DNA of 64,000 bases from positions 62,001 through 126,000 of the forward strand of contig JABELC010000002.1 of NCBI GenBank assembly GCA_028455995.1, read 5' to 3'. Below, in pieces: positions 1 to 11,022 of this stretch. The stretch is from Scleromitrula shiraiana (Eukaryota; Ascomycota; Leotiomycetes; Helotiales; Sclerotiniaceae). The notes under the pieces are model-generated. The model was not told the origin of the DNA. It made no database searches and saw nothing but the letters and a program-made list of their open reading frames with translations. Made by a program: the position numbers and the translations under genes. The stretch's first letter is position 1, and the number at the start of each line of letters is the position of its first letter.

Positions 1-738
1 AAAGATTGGATTGAATTCCGGGTTGATGATGTAGAAATCTCGGAGGAAATATAATTCGGAAGTCGTTGGGTGGAGATGCTTTTACTTTCTGTGGTGCGAA
101 CAAATGTTTGAGGGCAAAATTCTGGAAAGTGAACAAGAACAAAATGCTCTCAAACAACTCTTTCTTTCCTTAAAAGAAAACAAATACGGGTCTCTACGTA
201 CAGGCATATGATTGTGAGGGACGTTCTCACTTACAGTAGTGAATTGATTCTATGTTGATAAACGATTCACTTCCTTCTCGTCTGTTACCCGTATTCTGAC
301 CTATCGTATTTCCTTCCCAATAATAAATAATGATAACCTTGAACTCATTCACTCATTTCTATTCATGGGAAATGGCTCTGAAGAACCATGCATACTTGTA
401 TTAAAACGATATCAAAGGGATCGATACTATGTAGCTGGCAAGTAGGCGATAAAGGTCTACTCGACAATCTTAAGCGAAAATTCGTTTTATTCATAAACTT
501 TTACGGTGATCTAAAGAACAAAAACAATTCACCAAATTAGAACCTAATTATAAACATCTTGAAAGATAAGTTTAGACTAGAACATACGAAGAAATCGATA
601 GATATACTCGAAATCTAACTTACATTCCATGTGCCACTTTTTGAAGACTGATCACTATCATAGTCGGCATGCTACTTTCCCATATCAAATTAACTAGTGA
701 AAAAGTGTTGACGTCGTTGACGATGAATTTGTCATATA
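1..738. other. Intergenic, 3' flank of HET gene
   Basis: I see no convincing coding region. The DNA is AT-rich with stops in all frames and no recognisable repeat. It lies downstream of the minus-strand HET gene, so it should hold that gene's 3' UTR and terminator; I could not pick a polyadenylation site with confidence. Confidence 0.5.
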
Positions 739-2427
739 TTATTGATGATTTGGGACTGTCGCCAAACGTCCAGTCCAGATGTTTTCTTCACGTTGTGGGA
801 TAGTGGTTTCAAAATTATTACTAGGTCCAAGTTCCAAATACACTCTTGCGCTTACAAGAGTAGACTTCAAATTCTCTCTTTCTTCCTCTAGCATCCGATT
901 TATGAGCTCATTTGGAGTGAAAAGAACGTTTTGCCGTTTCTTCGCAGAATAGAATGAGTCTAAATGGCAAGATTGTCTCGATCGTCCATCCTGATAAGTT
1001 TTAAGGCTAATAACCACAGTATACTTACGAAATTGTATAATTCCGCAATAAAACTTAAAAGTTATAGATTCGTTTACGTTGATTGGACTGAGTTGGATGA
1101 CTCCCAAGACCGTATCAAAATTTCCAAGCGGGCAGGATTTGTACTCATTCAATGCATCGAGTTTAGATTCGACTAGTAGCAAAAAGGAAGGTTGACGCAG
1201 TTCCAACTTGCTCGGAGATTGTAAACCAGCTTGTCGAGGTCTTTGCTGGTTTGAATAACTCCATGGATAGTCAAATTTTCGGGTCGGTATTGAGGATCTG
1301 ACAAGCACATTCCTCTCGCGTGAAGCCCAGTTCATAGGTATTACCAGTGGTATTTCAGCAGGATATTTTATTCTTTTATATTGGGGGACCAAAGTTGATT
1401 CACCGAATGCAATGCCGTCCTCAATTCTGACCGGGATACAGACTCTTCTGACCGTGAAACTAGCATCCCGTGACTTAGTATCTCTTACGTTCAATGCAAG
1501 AAACGAATAGTTCCACGAGAGAATTGTGGAAAGCCGAATAGAAAGGCCAGCATTAGTCATCGAATATGATTGACGTCCTATTGGAACAAGTGGTTCAAAA
1601 TCTTCTGAGTATCTGAAGGCCTCTGGGATTGGGGCAAGCAAACTAGACCATTTTTCTGGCACACGGTCTGTCCATGTCCAACAAAATATGGTATGATCCA
1701 AGGAATTTCTGATAATTTCCTCTTGTAATCTGATGAAAGCCTTTATTCCTTCCCCATATAGTAAAGGCATATTTATATTGAATATACCAAGCATGCAGTA
1801 TGCCATATCTTCAATCCTAGTTGTAGTTCTCAGCGATAACCAATACATCCTTTTAGCAATACTAGCATGTGGGATCATATCAACGTCCTCCAAATATTCA
1901 ACATCGATTCCAGTGACGATGCTGATCAATTCGCAGAGCTCTTCTTTCCCTCCCATGGAGCGCCACTCAACCGAATAGAAGTCAACTTTACAAGGAGCCA
2001 AAAGCTCTTGTAGAGTCCATCCTCGTGTGAACCATCGACTCACACAAAATTTTTCTTTAGGAAATTCAGAATCTGAATCACAATCTAGAATTGAAACATC
2101 CGACAAGTAGGCATAACACCTATTTGCATCACGATACCACGCAAACATGGAATTGATTGCCTCAGTAAGTTCTGCCGAACTTTTTTTGTCAATACAATTC
2201 GTATCCACCCATACATATTCCAAATTATCCATCAATGCCTGTTTACACAGTGACATAATCTTAGTATATCCCGGCTTTTTCGAGGCTTCTTCCCTGTGAT
2301 ATTGCCAGTCTTGATATGACACCTCACCATGTTCCCAAGTGTGCGAGAGAATGGCATATTCCGGAACCTGGTTTCCAAAGAACTCCTCAAACTCCAATGT
2401 TCGTGTATTTATCAAACGCATATTCAC
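739..2427 (-). CDS. HET-domain (heterokaryon incompatibility-like) protein
   Basis: Single-exon gene for 562 residues. The HET domain fills residues about 21-145 and all three family blocks are visible: YAILSHTWEHGEVSYQDW (24-41), YVWVDTNCIDK (71-81) with the following AWYRDANRCYAYLSDV, and SRWFTRGWTLQELLAP (130-145). The rest resembles the usual HET-E/Tol-type C-terminal extension, with YCMLGIFNINMPLLYGEG further on; no NACHT, WD40 or ankyrin part follows. The start Met is followed by RLINTRTLEF, the usual beginning of such proteins. Family knowledge: HET domains trigger cell death after non-self recognition during hyphal fusion, and most paralogues have no assigned role. No frameshift or stop is seen, so it looks intact. 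Whether it acts in incompatibility is unknown. Confidence 0.9.
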   Translation of the reverse strand: MNMRLINTRTLEFEEFFGNQVPEYAILSHTWEHGEVSYQDWQYHREEASKKPGYTKIMSLCKQALMDNLEYVWVDTNCIDKKSSAELTEAINSMFAWYRDANRCYAYLSDVSILDCDSDSEFPKEKFCVSRWFTRGWTLQELLAPCKVDFYSVEWRSMGGKEELCELISIVTGIDVEYLEDVDMIPHASIAKRMYWLSLRTTTRIEDMAYCMLGIFNINMPLLYGEGIKAFIRLQEEIIRNSLDHTIFCWTWTDRVPEKWSSLLAPIPEAFRYSEDFEPLVPIGRQSYSMTNAGLSIRLSTILSWNYSFLALNVRDTKSRDASFTVRRVCIPVRIEDGIAFGESTLVPQYKRIKYPAEIPLVIPMNWASRERNVLVRSSIPTRKFDYPWSYSNQQRPRQAGLQSPSKLELRQPSFLLLVESKLDALNEYKSCPLGNFDTVLGVIQLSPINVNESITFKFYCGIIQFRKYTVVISLKTYQDGRSRQSCHLDSFYSAKKRQNVLFTPNELINRMLEEERENLKSTLVSARVYLELGPSNNFETTIPQREENIWTGRLATVPNHQ

Positions 2428-3138
2428 GCTCCAATTCGTAAAGGATCGAGAGATTGCACGTCTTGGGAGGCAGCTTGCTTTTTAATAACGACGGAAATGA
2501 CTTCCAACTTCCAAAAACTTGGCCAAAAAGTAAAGAATTTGTATTAAAATCGGAAAAGACTCCGGAAATCATCTCACCTTTTTGCAAAGTGGGGTTGATA
2601 ACTAGAATCCAACACACACTTAACCGATTGGGCATCATACATGGATCGTACTGCTCAAATTCCTTGCATTTGAGGCACAAAAGGTTCCATCGCATATGAC
2701 TGACTATGTAAAGAGCGAGTAGTAAGGCGCCTTGAATGAAATAGAAACAACAGACAATAATATCTGATATTGGTAAGATTACATGCAAACAATCTACTCT
2801 TTGCCAAAATAGGAAGTAAAAATAACTGTATATGTGCTATAATACCTTGCGACAACTACCTAAGGTTGGCGTAAATAACTCTTTCAATGTAGGGAAAAAC
2901 TCTGAATATAAATTCATGTTGATTGATGGATAACTCATATGCCTAATCATAAATTTTCCCCTTCATATCATCCCACCATAAACGATATCGTCCCTACGCG
3001 TATTCACCCACTTTCATATGATACTAATGCTAAACTTATTTGCTTGTAATCATAATACCGCTGCTTCATTTTCATACTCCAGTTCAAACCGCCGAGTCCT
3101 CGTGCCCCCTCCCTCTTACCACGAACCCCGTCCGTAAC
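2428..3138. other. Intergenic between HET gene and EF-hand gene
   Basis: This holds the presumed promoter of the HET gene and the 3' flank of the next minus-strand gene. Open frames here (for example 2387-2788 on the minus strand) have no recognisable domain and overlap the HET start, so I do not call them. Confidence 0.5.
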
Positions 3139-6081
3139 CTAAGGAATACAAAACTCAATCCAACTCCCCAAATAATCCATCGCATTCCCCTTCCCCTCCC
3201 CCCTCTGCTCCTTAACACACCTCTGAAACTCCTCAAAACTCAATTTGCCCAACCCACCTCTCTTCTCACCCTCCAAAACCGTCAGTTCCAACTTCCACAA
3301 CCGATACAATTGTTTTTTACTAATTGTGGTTTCCTTGTCCACCTTTTCCGCCTTTTCTCCTTCGGCATGGACTGTTTCTACTGTTCGCCAGAGTTTCTTG
3401 CTATTTCTGTTCTTTTTCGGAGTATATAGTTTGGGTTTGGTATCCGCCTCCGAATTGGGACGGAACTGTGGCATAGTGGGATCTCTGATCTCGAATACAG
3501 CAGAGTTATCTAATGGCGAAGGAAGCTCCGACGATGTAACGGAGTCATCGGAAACTAAAGGAGAGACTCTGGGAACAAAGATATTATTTCTTGCATATTC
3601 CTGAAATTCCGGATTAGGTTCCGCTGCTAAATCAACAACTGAACGGACGGCGTCCGCGATGGCTTCCTGGTCAAGTGTTGGAGGAGAAGGTGCAGAATCT
3701 GGAACATTCGTATTCTCTGGAATAACATCAATATCATCTGGTTCTTCGACCGTGTAACCAGTATAGGAGAGAAGATCTTCAACGGGTCGTAGCCTAATAT
3801 CTTCAATTTCCACCTCTGACAACTCAGCTCTTCTGGGCTGTGGAGCTCGTCGTTTCTCTCGCTCTTCCCGTTTATAATTTCTGCTCATATCATTGCTTGT
3901 TTTTTCCTTCTCAAGCTGCTTATTTGCCCATTTCACAAACTCATGAGATGTAAATAAGTGCCTATATTTATCTCGTTCCTCCTTTGTTGAAGCAGCTTCG
4001 ACTGCGAGGTCTTCTTTCTTCTTGAATAATGGGTCAAGAAGCTCATTGAATGCCTGCTGTGTGATTTGATATAAAATTTCTTTCCCTGCGTCTTTCTCTG
4101 CGTCGGGAATTTCGATACCACCCCAACGTTCAGGAACACTACGGGACGAAGTAGAAGGATTTGAACGAGTATCGAAGTCATCCATATCTTCCGCAAATCG
4201 TACTTTAGAAGATGATCGAGAGTGATAACTTGGACGCTGATAAGATTGAAATTTGGAACTTTCCTCAGCTACACCATTTTCACGTGCTAGAACATCATCC
4301 TCTTCATTCCAACCTGCGGGTGGCGTGGCACCTTCCTCTTCATCAGTATAGAATTGTCTTCTCTTCCATCGCTCGTGTATTGCTTCTTGAGTCCTATATC
4401 TTTGTCGAGCATGCCCAATAGCCCAAGCACGCATGGATTTGTCAAGGTTGGCCAATGTAGCTCCTGGTTCAATTGCACTTGCGTCTTCGTCTGTCATGTT
4501 CAACTCCTGCTGACGATCAAACCAGAGCGTTTCGTCATCCTCGTCGAAATCAGCATCGTCGTCAGATGGCTGCCCAAGATGCTCATTTGTGCGAGATGAT
4601 TCGCTAATCCTGGAGGCTTCATCAAGTCTTTCTCTAGAAATCCCTTCCACAAGCTCAGACATATCACTAATGGATTCCGGCGGGCTGACTAACGAACGCC
4701 AGAATGCCATTGAGGTTCTGACGAAATCAGATTCTCGGTTTCGACGCGAATCACGTCCTAGACTATATCTAAGAACATCTTCACGGTTACCAGTATCGCG
4801 GCTACTTTCTCTTAAAACTCCCTTGCCATCGTTTATTTCCAATTCTCCATTGCGAACGCCTTTGCCTTCTCCAGTGCGTGGATCAGGAGCAGATGGATAT
4901 CTTCCTTCATGGCCAAAGGCGCTACTAAGAGGTTGACGACTGGCAACAAGCTTGTGTGCTTCAGGACTCATCATCTGTTGGTCATCAAGACCCTCTAGCA
5001 TATCCCTATGCATCTGGCGATATAAAACATAGTAAGAGCGGAACATCCGCAAGAAATCCTTCCGGTCAACGTAACCATCATTATCGATATCATAGCCCTT
5101 GAAAATTTTCCTCCACTTGTCTTTTGTTTTTCGATATGCAAGGCCATGAAGGAATTCAGAGAAGCCGATCAGATCATCGTTATTCGTGTCATAAAAGGAG
5201 AACATTCTATCGAATATGAGACTCGGAGAGGTAATCCGATAGCCTCCAGAAGGCACCAAGCAGCGTTCGAAAGTAGTCCGATCCATAGCCAGATATGTTT
5301 CTTCAGGATCATCCTTCCAATGTGTACAAGCCATAAAAGTCCATTGTTCCCAATACGCCTCAATTTCAGTTCTTTCGAAGCCAATTTCTCGAGAAAGTCT
5401 CGCAATCATTTCTTTTGATGGACTGCCCATGCTAGCGCTCTCTGGATGCCCAGTATACCATACTGGTTGAATTTGCCTGGGACCGAAAGATGGTGCCGGG
5501 ATTCTGATCTTGTAAAATATGTGTGTTTTTGTATGTTGACCTTGTGATTCGCATCCTTCGCAAAGGTCGAAATCTGCACAATTTGCACACCTATATCTGA
5601 TCCCTCGAATAGGTACGACACCACAACCATTACAACCGCATCCTCTGTGGACATAGGCGTTTCTCCGTGTAGCATCCTCAGAGACTCTAAAGAGCAGTTG
5701 AATAACGTTCTGACCGCCTCGTTGGGGATCTGACAGTGGTACATTTGTTGGCGAATCAAATTCGTCTTGATCTACCACAGTTTCCCCATCATTCAAATTT
5801 GTAGCCACTATATTAGCATCCTCGTCATTCGGTGGAGTCGATGGTCTTTGAGATTCTTCTGAGCTGTGCGTGGTCGATGATCGTCCTTGTCGTCTATAAA
5901 TCGCATTGCTTCGATGTAGACCACTACTATTTGAATTATCATGTGTGTTATCGGAGGCTTCCAACAACTCTTGACTACGAAGATAATATAAACCATAAGC
6001 AAATGCGCATGTCGAAAGCAAGAGAATTGCTGCTCTTGTTCTCGATAAATTGCTCGAGGCTGCAGAAGATGAGGCTGACAT
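3139..6081 (-). CDS. Membrane-anchored ZZ zinc-finger and EF-hand protein
   Basis: Single-exon gene for 980 residues. Residues 17-34 form a hydrophobic segment near the N-terminus, probably a signal anchor. A ZZ-type zinc finger spans about 145-190, with cysteine pairs in GCGCNGCG, YRCANC and LCEGC and a closing His region (QHTKTH). Two EF-hands follow: loop 298-309 (DTNNDDLIGFSE) looks canonical, and loop 331-342 (DIDNDGYVDRKD) ends in Asp rather than Glu. The second half is charged, low in complexity and probably disordered. A weak EF-like stretch (GGLGKLSFEEF) lies near the C-terminus. ZZ fingers bind peptides or histone tails and EF-hands bind calcium. The combination suggests a calcium-responsive membrane adaptor; this is inference. 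Conserved fungal proteins of this layout exist, but I know no assigned function. Confidence 0.85.
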   Translation of the reverse strand: MSASSSAASSNLSRTRAAILLLSTCAFAYGLYYLRSQELLEASDNTHDNSNSSGLHRSNAIYRRQGRSSTTHSSEESQRPSTPPNDEDANIVATNLNDGETVVDQDEFDSPTNVPLSDPQRGGQNVIQLLFRVSEDATRRNAYVHRGCGCNGCGVVPIRGIRYRCANCADFDLCEGCESQGQHTKTHIFYKIRIPAPSFGPRQIQPVWYTGHPESASMGSPSKEMIARLSREIGFERTEIEAYWEQWTFMACTHWKDDPEETYLAMDRTTFERCLVPSGGYRITSPSLIFDRMFSFYDTNNDDLIGFSEFLHGLAYRKTKDKWRKIFKGYDIDNDGYVDRKDFLRMFRSYYVLYRQMHRDMLEGLDDQQMMSPEAHKLVASRQPLSSAFGHEGRYPSAPDPRTGEGKGVRNGELEINDGKGVLRESSRDTGNREDVLRYSLGRDSRRNRESDFVRTSMAFWRSLVSPPESISDMSELVEGISRERLDEASRISESSRTNEHLGQPSDDDADFDEDDETLWFDRQQELNMTDEDASAIEPGATLANLDKSMRAWAIGHARQRYRTQEAIHERWKRRQFYTDEEEGATPPAGWNEEDDVLARENGVAEESSKFQSYQRPSYHSRSSSKVRFAEDMDDFDTRSNPSTSSRSVPERWGGIEIPDAEKDAGKEILYQITQQAFNELLDPLFKKKEDLAVEAASTKEERDKYRHLFTSHEFVKWANKQLEKEKTSNDMSRNYKREEREKRRAPQPRRAELSEVEIEDIRLRPVEDLLSYTGYTVEEPDDIDVIPENTNVPDSAPSPPTLDQEAIADAVRSVVDLAAEPNPEFQEYARNNIFVPRVSPLVSDDSVTSSELPSPLDNSAVFEIRDPTMPQFRPNSEADTKPKLYTPKKNRNSKKLWRTVETVHAEGEKAEKVDKETTISKKQLYRLWKLELTVLEGEKRGGLGKLSFEEFQRCVKEQRGEGKGNAMDYLGSWIEFCIP

Positions 6082-6797
6082 TGATACTTATGGCCAAGAT
6101 GTGTCGATTCGTTTTTGCATCAAGTTATTGTCGCACTTCTATGATTGAGGATATCAAGCTCACAGCTAGACATGGCGATCTGAGTTCAATCATCAAAGAT
6201 GAGCAGTCGCTGTGCAGAAGTGTTCGCAATTCACTTTGATATTGAAATGATTTTATATGCGATATCTTTGAGGTGGCACGAAAGTGGTCAAGGCTTACAT
6301 TTTATTTTCAGCCTTCCCTCCTTCCTTACATATTCACTCTACTTCCGACTACCTCCAATTCGGATCTTCCTACTCTCGTTTCTCATTTATTTCACCTCTG
6401 AATTTTCCTCTACATTACTCCATTCTGTTCTGTTCATAGTTTACTCTACTCTAATATGGTATTTTCAGTTATGATGCTCTCATCCGTGCAAGGTAGGTAG
6501 GATTATCACAACATTACTTCAAGAATACATCCATCATGTCATAAATTTACAACAAAAAATTTCAGCATCAAACAATAAAACTGTATTGTATCAAAGGTTA
6601 CACATATTGACTTAATATGTATAAAAACACTTGGGTATGAAATTAATTGAACCCAGCACCACTCTAACACCATTAATATCCAGATACCAGTCCCAATCCT
6701 TTACTATGCATGCACCTAACCCCGGCCAATAACCCAGTATATAAAACACCGTCCAAAACAGAACTATATCCTTTTTTAAAACCTCCAGGTTCCTTTC
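6082..6797. other. Intergenic: promoter of EF-hand gene, 3' flank of kinesin-5
   Basis: Pyrimidine-rich DNA on the plus strand, no recognised coding sequence. Frames at 5832-6239 and 6199-6474 on the plus strand are antisense to, or lie just upstream of, the real minus-strand gene. Confidence 0.5.
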
Positions 6798-9700
6798 CTA
6801 TCCTGCTGTCCTTGGGCTTCTCCTCCTACCTGTGCTGTTAGAGAAAGTTCCTGACAAAGGTACTGTATTTTCCCTCCCCTCCAACGCAATCACGCTCGAC
6901 TTTTTTGTCACTCTTGGCATTGGAATCCTACCATTGCCATTCGCGGACTTCTTAAAAGGTGGAGGCATATCTTCAAGATCAACGGATTTGACTGAGCCGT
7001 TCGAGATTGTGCTCTGGTTGAAGTTTTGAATTTCGCTGTTCAGCGCGCCGGCGTTTATGTTGGCATCGATCTCCCTAAGTCCAGTTGGTTTACTTTCTAA
7101 CTCTGGAATTGGAACAAAAGCTACCTCGTCGTCTTCGGATGGCTTAGAGTCATTGTAAACCACTGGGGCAACGACTTTACTCGGTGACGCCTGCACAGTT
7201 TGAGGCCGGCGAAGAGCTGCCAGGAGTGTTTCATGTGCTTCAGTTCGCGGTAGATATGTTGGGTATTGATACTGAACCTTTTGAGGTGTCTCGCCCGTTG
7301 GTTGATATTCTTGTAGTATCGTCTTTGTGATATTGGTTCGAAGTTCTGCAAGAGGTTGACGAAGTGTTTCGTCTAATGGTGCAAGATTTTCTGCCAGCGA
7401 GGATGTCTTTGTGGCCATCTCATCACGAAGATCCTTAACACGATCGTATGTTGAAGTAAAGTGGGTGCCAATATTGTCGTAAGAAGATTTTACGGTGGAT
7501 GATAAGCCTTCTAGAGATTTTGCATGCAAATCGTGATGTTGAGCATTGTGAGATCGTGCACGAGTGACAAAATCATCAAGTGCTTGCATCTGAGTGCTTA
7601 TATCCTTCATTTGCTCATCAACAATGCGCACGGTCTCATCATGTACAGAACGAGTAGTGGCTTGAAGGGTCGAGTTATGTTTATTCGCGGCCTACTTGAA
7701 GTTAGCAGAGAAATAGCAGAAGAAAAAATATCACTCACCATCCAGTCATCCTTCAATTTACTCTTCAAGGTCTCTCTAGCCTTTAATACTTCTTCTACTA
7801 GTTTGTCTTCCTTTTCGTTCCATGCATCCATTCCTTGGTCGTACTGCTCACGAGAAGCCTCGAAAGATGTTTTAGAATATTGTACATCCTCTCGAACATT
7901 TGCGATCTGATCTCCAATGCGCTTATCTTGAGTCTCACCCTGGGCCATTACTAATGCCGTGATTTGCGCAAGTAGGTTTTGACGATCGTCTGCTGCTTGT
8001 TTGCGTTCCTCTTGAAGCACAGCATCAAGGCGTGAGTCAATTGCAACGCTGGACTGAATCGCAGCTTCGCCAGCTGCATGTAATTGTTGCCTCAATTCGT
8101 TGGCTTCAGCTCTCTGCGCATTAGCATGTTTGAGGAGGTCCTCGAATAAAGATTTGAAGTCACGGCCAAGTGAGCTATATGATCCATGGAGCTACATCCA
8201 AGTTAGCGAAATCGATCACATTGCGCTAGACACATTGCTTACCTGGGTGTTAAATAAACCAAGTTCACTAACAACCTCAGCAGAAATTCTTTCGGCTGCT
8301 ACCGCTAAACCTTGAAGGCCTTCGCCGACGCGAGCTTTAACATCTTCTCGGAGGGTCTTAATCTCTTCCAATACTAAATCCATCTCTTCCTTCGCGGATT
8401 CTGTTTGTTCTGAAACCTCCTTTCCCGAACTCTCAAAGGCCACAACATTGGTTTCCAAAAATGCTTGTGTCGAAGCAAGTTTTTCCAACTCTTCGTCCAC
8501 AAATGATTGCATTCTGCTAGAGACGGCTGCCATGAGCTCCTGTTGCTGAACTCGGAACTCCTCAACTCTCGACTCCACAAGGCTAGTCACCTCAGAAACT
8601 TGGGCTTGCGATAAACCCCATGCATTTCGATTTAAAGATTGGAGTGCTGATTTACGCCTATTCTTATCATGGAGACCGCCAACATCGAGCACTGTTCGTC
8701 CTAAGGTTGAAATAAGTTCTGTACCGACTACACTGAGTTGCTCTTCGGTATGTTGATGAGCCTTTCGCAACATAGCTTCCTCCTCCAGACTTCGACGCGC
8801 ATCGTCCAATACAAGTTCTGTTTGCTCCAATACGCCCTTCGTATGATCCAAGGTCAATTTTGTGCTCTCGTTCTCCTTCTTCAGCGTCATGAAATTTGAA
8901 GTCAAAGAATACAATTCTTGAACCTTGTTTCGTAAGTTCACTTCCATTGTTTCTATCTTGGCCGCCTGCTCTTCACTGAGAATTCTTCGCGATTCGCTTT
9001 CAACTGTAATCTCCTCATAATTCTCGTTTGTAAGGTATACTCCATTGCGTTGCCTCGTTGCAATAAGTTCGGTCTTCAACTTCTCAATCTCATATGTGAA
9101 CTCCTTCAACAAGGTTTTTTTGTTCACCATCTGGTTGATCTGAGGCTTATTCCGGATATTCTTTGCCCGGAACGCATAATCCAAGGTAGAGATTGTTTCC
9201 TCCAAATTACTCTTCGCAGGAGAAACTGTAGCAATGATGCATGTTTTTGTGCGACCCCCTAAAGAATCTTGTAAAAGTCGAGTAAGTTTCGATTCCCGGT
9301 AAGGAATATGAACGTCTCTGGAGCTTCGATCGACAAGTGCGTTGATAACACGACCAAGTGTCAACAAACTTTTGTTGATCAAACCCGCTTCTGCAGCTCT
9401 CTTGTTTTCTGCACCACTTCGCTGGATGTTTTCGCTTCCTGCTAAATCGACTAAATTGAGTTTCCCGGCGCTAACATAATCCTCGCCATTCTCCCCAGTT
9501 CGTTTGATGTACGCGGTGATCGTGAAAACTGTGTGACTTCTACTACTGAGGTCGTTGCATTTCGTTGCGGCAACTTGTCGTTTGAAACTGCCGTCTTGTA
9601 AAATCTTCACACCATCTTTAGCACTTCTGATATGCGTTTCCTCCATGCCTTGAACTATAGTACTGGAACTTCCTTTTTTGGTGTTGTCATCGTAGATCTT

Positions 9701-10448
9701 CAACTTCGTATTATCGTTTGGGGCTATCAAGTCCCGGAGCTCTTCGTTGTAGAGTTCAATAAAAGAACATTTTACTGAGGATTCCGCATCGTCCAACTCC
9801 AGCTTGTTGAATAATGCATAAAGGGTTCGAGGTATGATACCAGCATTATCTGAGAGCATTCCGAAATGATCGCTCATATCTCCAGACATTGTGTATGTCT
9901 TTCCCGTACCAGTTTGTCCATATGCAAAAATTGTACAATTGTAGCCAGCAAGCATCTAAAATTGTCAGCGAGGATATACATAAAATGAAGTTTTTACATA
10001 CCTCGTCAAGAATTGGAGTTACCACATCGTCGTAGATCATAGCTTGATCCGCAGCGGAAGAAAACACTTTATCAAAATGATAACTCTTATTACTCAGCGC
10101 ACTGGGACCCATCGACAGATCAAGACTTTTTCCTCGGACTCCATCTGTAGACAAAACTACACCACTGTTCTCTCTAACTTCGCGCTCATTTCGACCTCTA
10201 CATCGTACGACCACATTGATGTTTGTTTCTCCGCCTCCATCATGATCAAAATCTCGTTCCTTTCGCTTCGTTCCAGTAGCATTTGTCGCAACTGATGCAA
10301 CGGATCCTGTCGGAGACACTGCGCCAGATCTCGATGGAGGTGGCATCACTGAATTCGCTCTCGAACTTGAAGGTCTTGGTGGAGGTCGCATACTGTTTAT
10401 TCTTTTATTTGCAGCACCGGCTGGTGTTGCTCGAGATATTCCTGCCAT
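6798..10448 (-). CDS. bimC: Kinesin-5 mitotic motor (BimC/Cut7/Eg5 family)
   Basis: Four exons on the minus strand: 10448-10002, 9955-8243, 8191-7739 and 7691-6798. The introns are 46, 51 and 47 nt, all GT..AG, and all junctions fall between codons. The product is 1168 residues, the usual size of BimC. Residues 1-75 are basic and Pro/Ser-rich; the motor runs from about 76 to 425. P-loop GQTGTGKT is at 162-169, switch I NDLSSRSH at 283-290 and switch II DLAGSE at 319-324. A long coiled-coil stalk follows. The tail carries the diagnostic BimC box (TGETPQ.. then YPTYLPRTE, about 1003-1021) with a Cdk1-type Thr-Pro near 1006. Known role: a homotetrameric plus-end motor that slides antiparallel spindle microtubules and separates spindle poles. 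It is divergent with the gene at 11023. No damage is seen. Confidence 0.97.
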
Positions 10449-11022
10449 AAAATTGAAATGTTTGGATAACCAGGTAGCTTCGCCCTAATGAGTTATTCGT
10501 ATTTTGTTGGAAAGAATGAGAGAGCTTGTGGCCGTGTTTATGTTTATTCGCGCGACTCGTTATTAAATTTGATGATTGAGGTTATTATCGCGTAGGATCA
10601 AGAATTATTTTCTGTGTAACAGCAAATGCGTAATTCAAAGTATTAATCATGAATTAGAGCTGAAAATATACTACCTATTGAATATTGAATAAATTGTCGT
10701 TGTTGTCGCACATAATTGTTGACGTTCTTTTCACAATTCATAGATTTTATTACTCGTAGTGGTTCTTTCTACCATTTCTTCAAAGTTACCCACTTATGGT
10801 TGTCATGGGCAACAACTCTGTTCATTGTTCCAAATCCGTATCACGAGCTATCTGCCCCACCAATACCAATGACAGCTTCACTCCCTCCAGGACCATTTGG
10901 TCCAAATCAACTCGATATTCAAACTCCCCAACGACAATCACAACAAATATCTAAATTTTGAATACAACTGATTTGTTTCTGTGCTCCTTTAACTCTCTTA
11001 TGAATATACAGATGTAAATAAT
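10449..11022. promoter_or_regulatory. Shared divergent promoter region, kinesin-5 and PHAF1-like gene
   Basis: About 570 bp separate two start codons on opposite strands, so both promoters must lie here. A short plus-strand frame (10716-10961, 81 codons) has no recognisable motif and could be leader sequence. I saw no convincing TATA box or operator. Confidence 0.5.
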
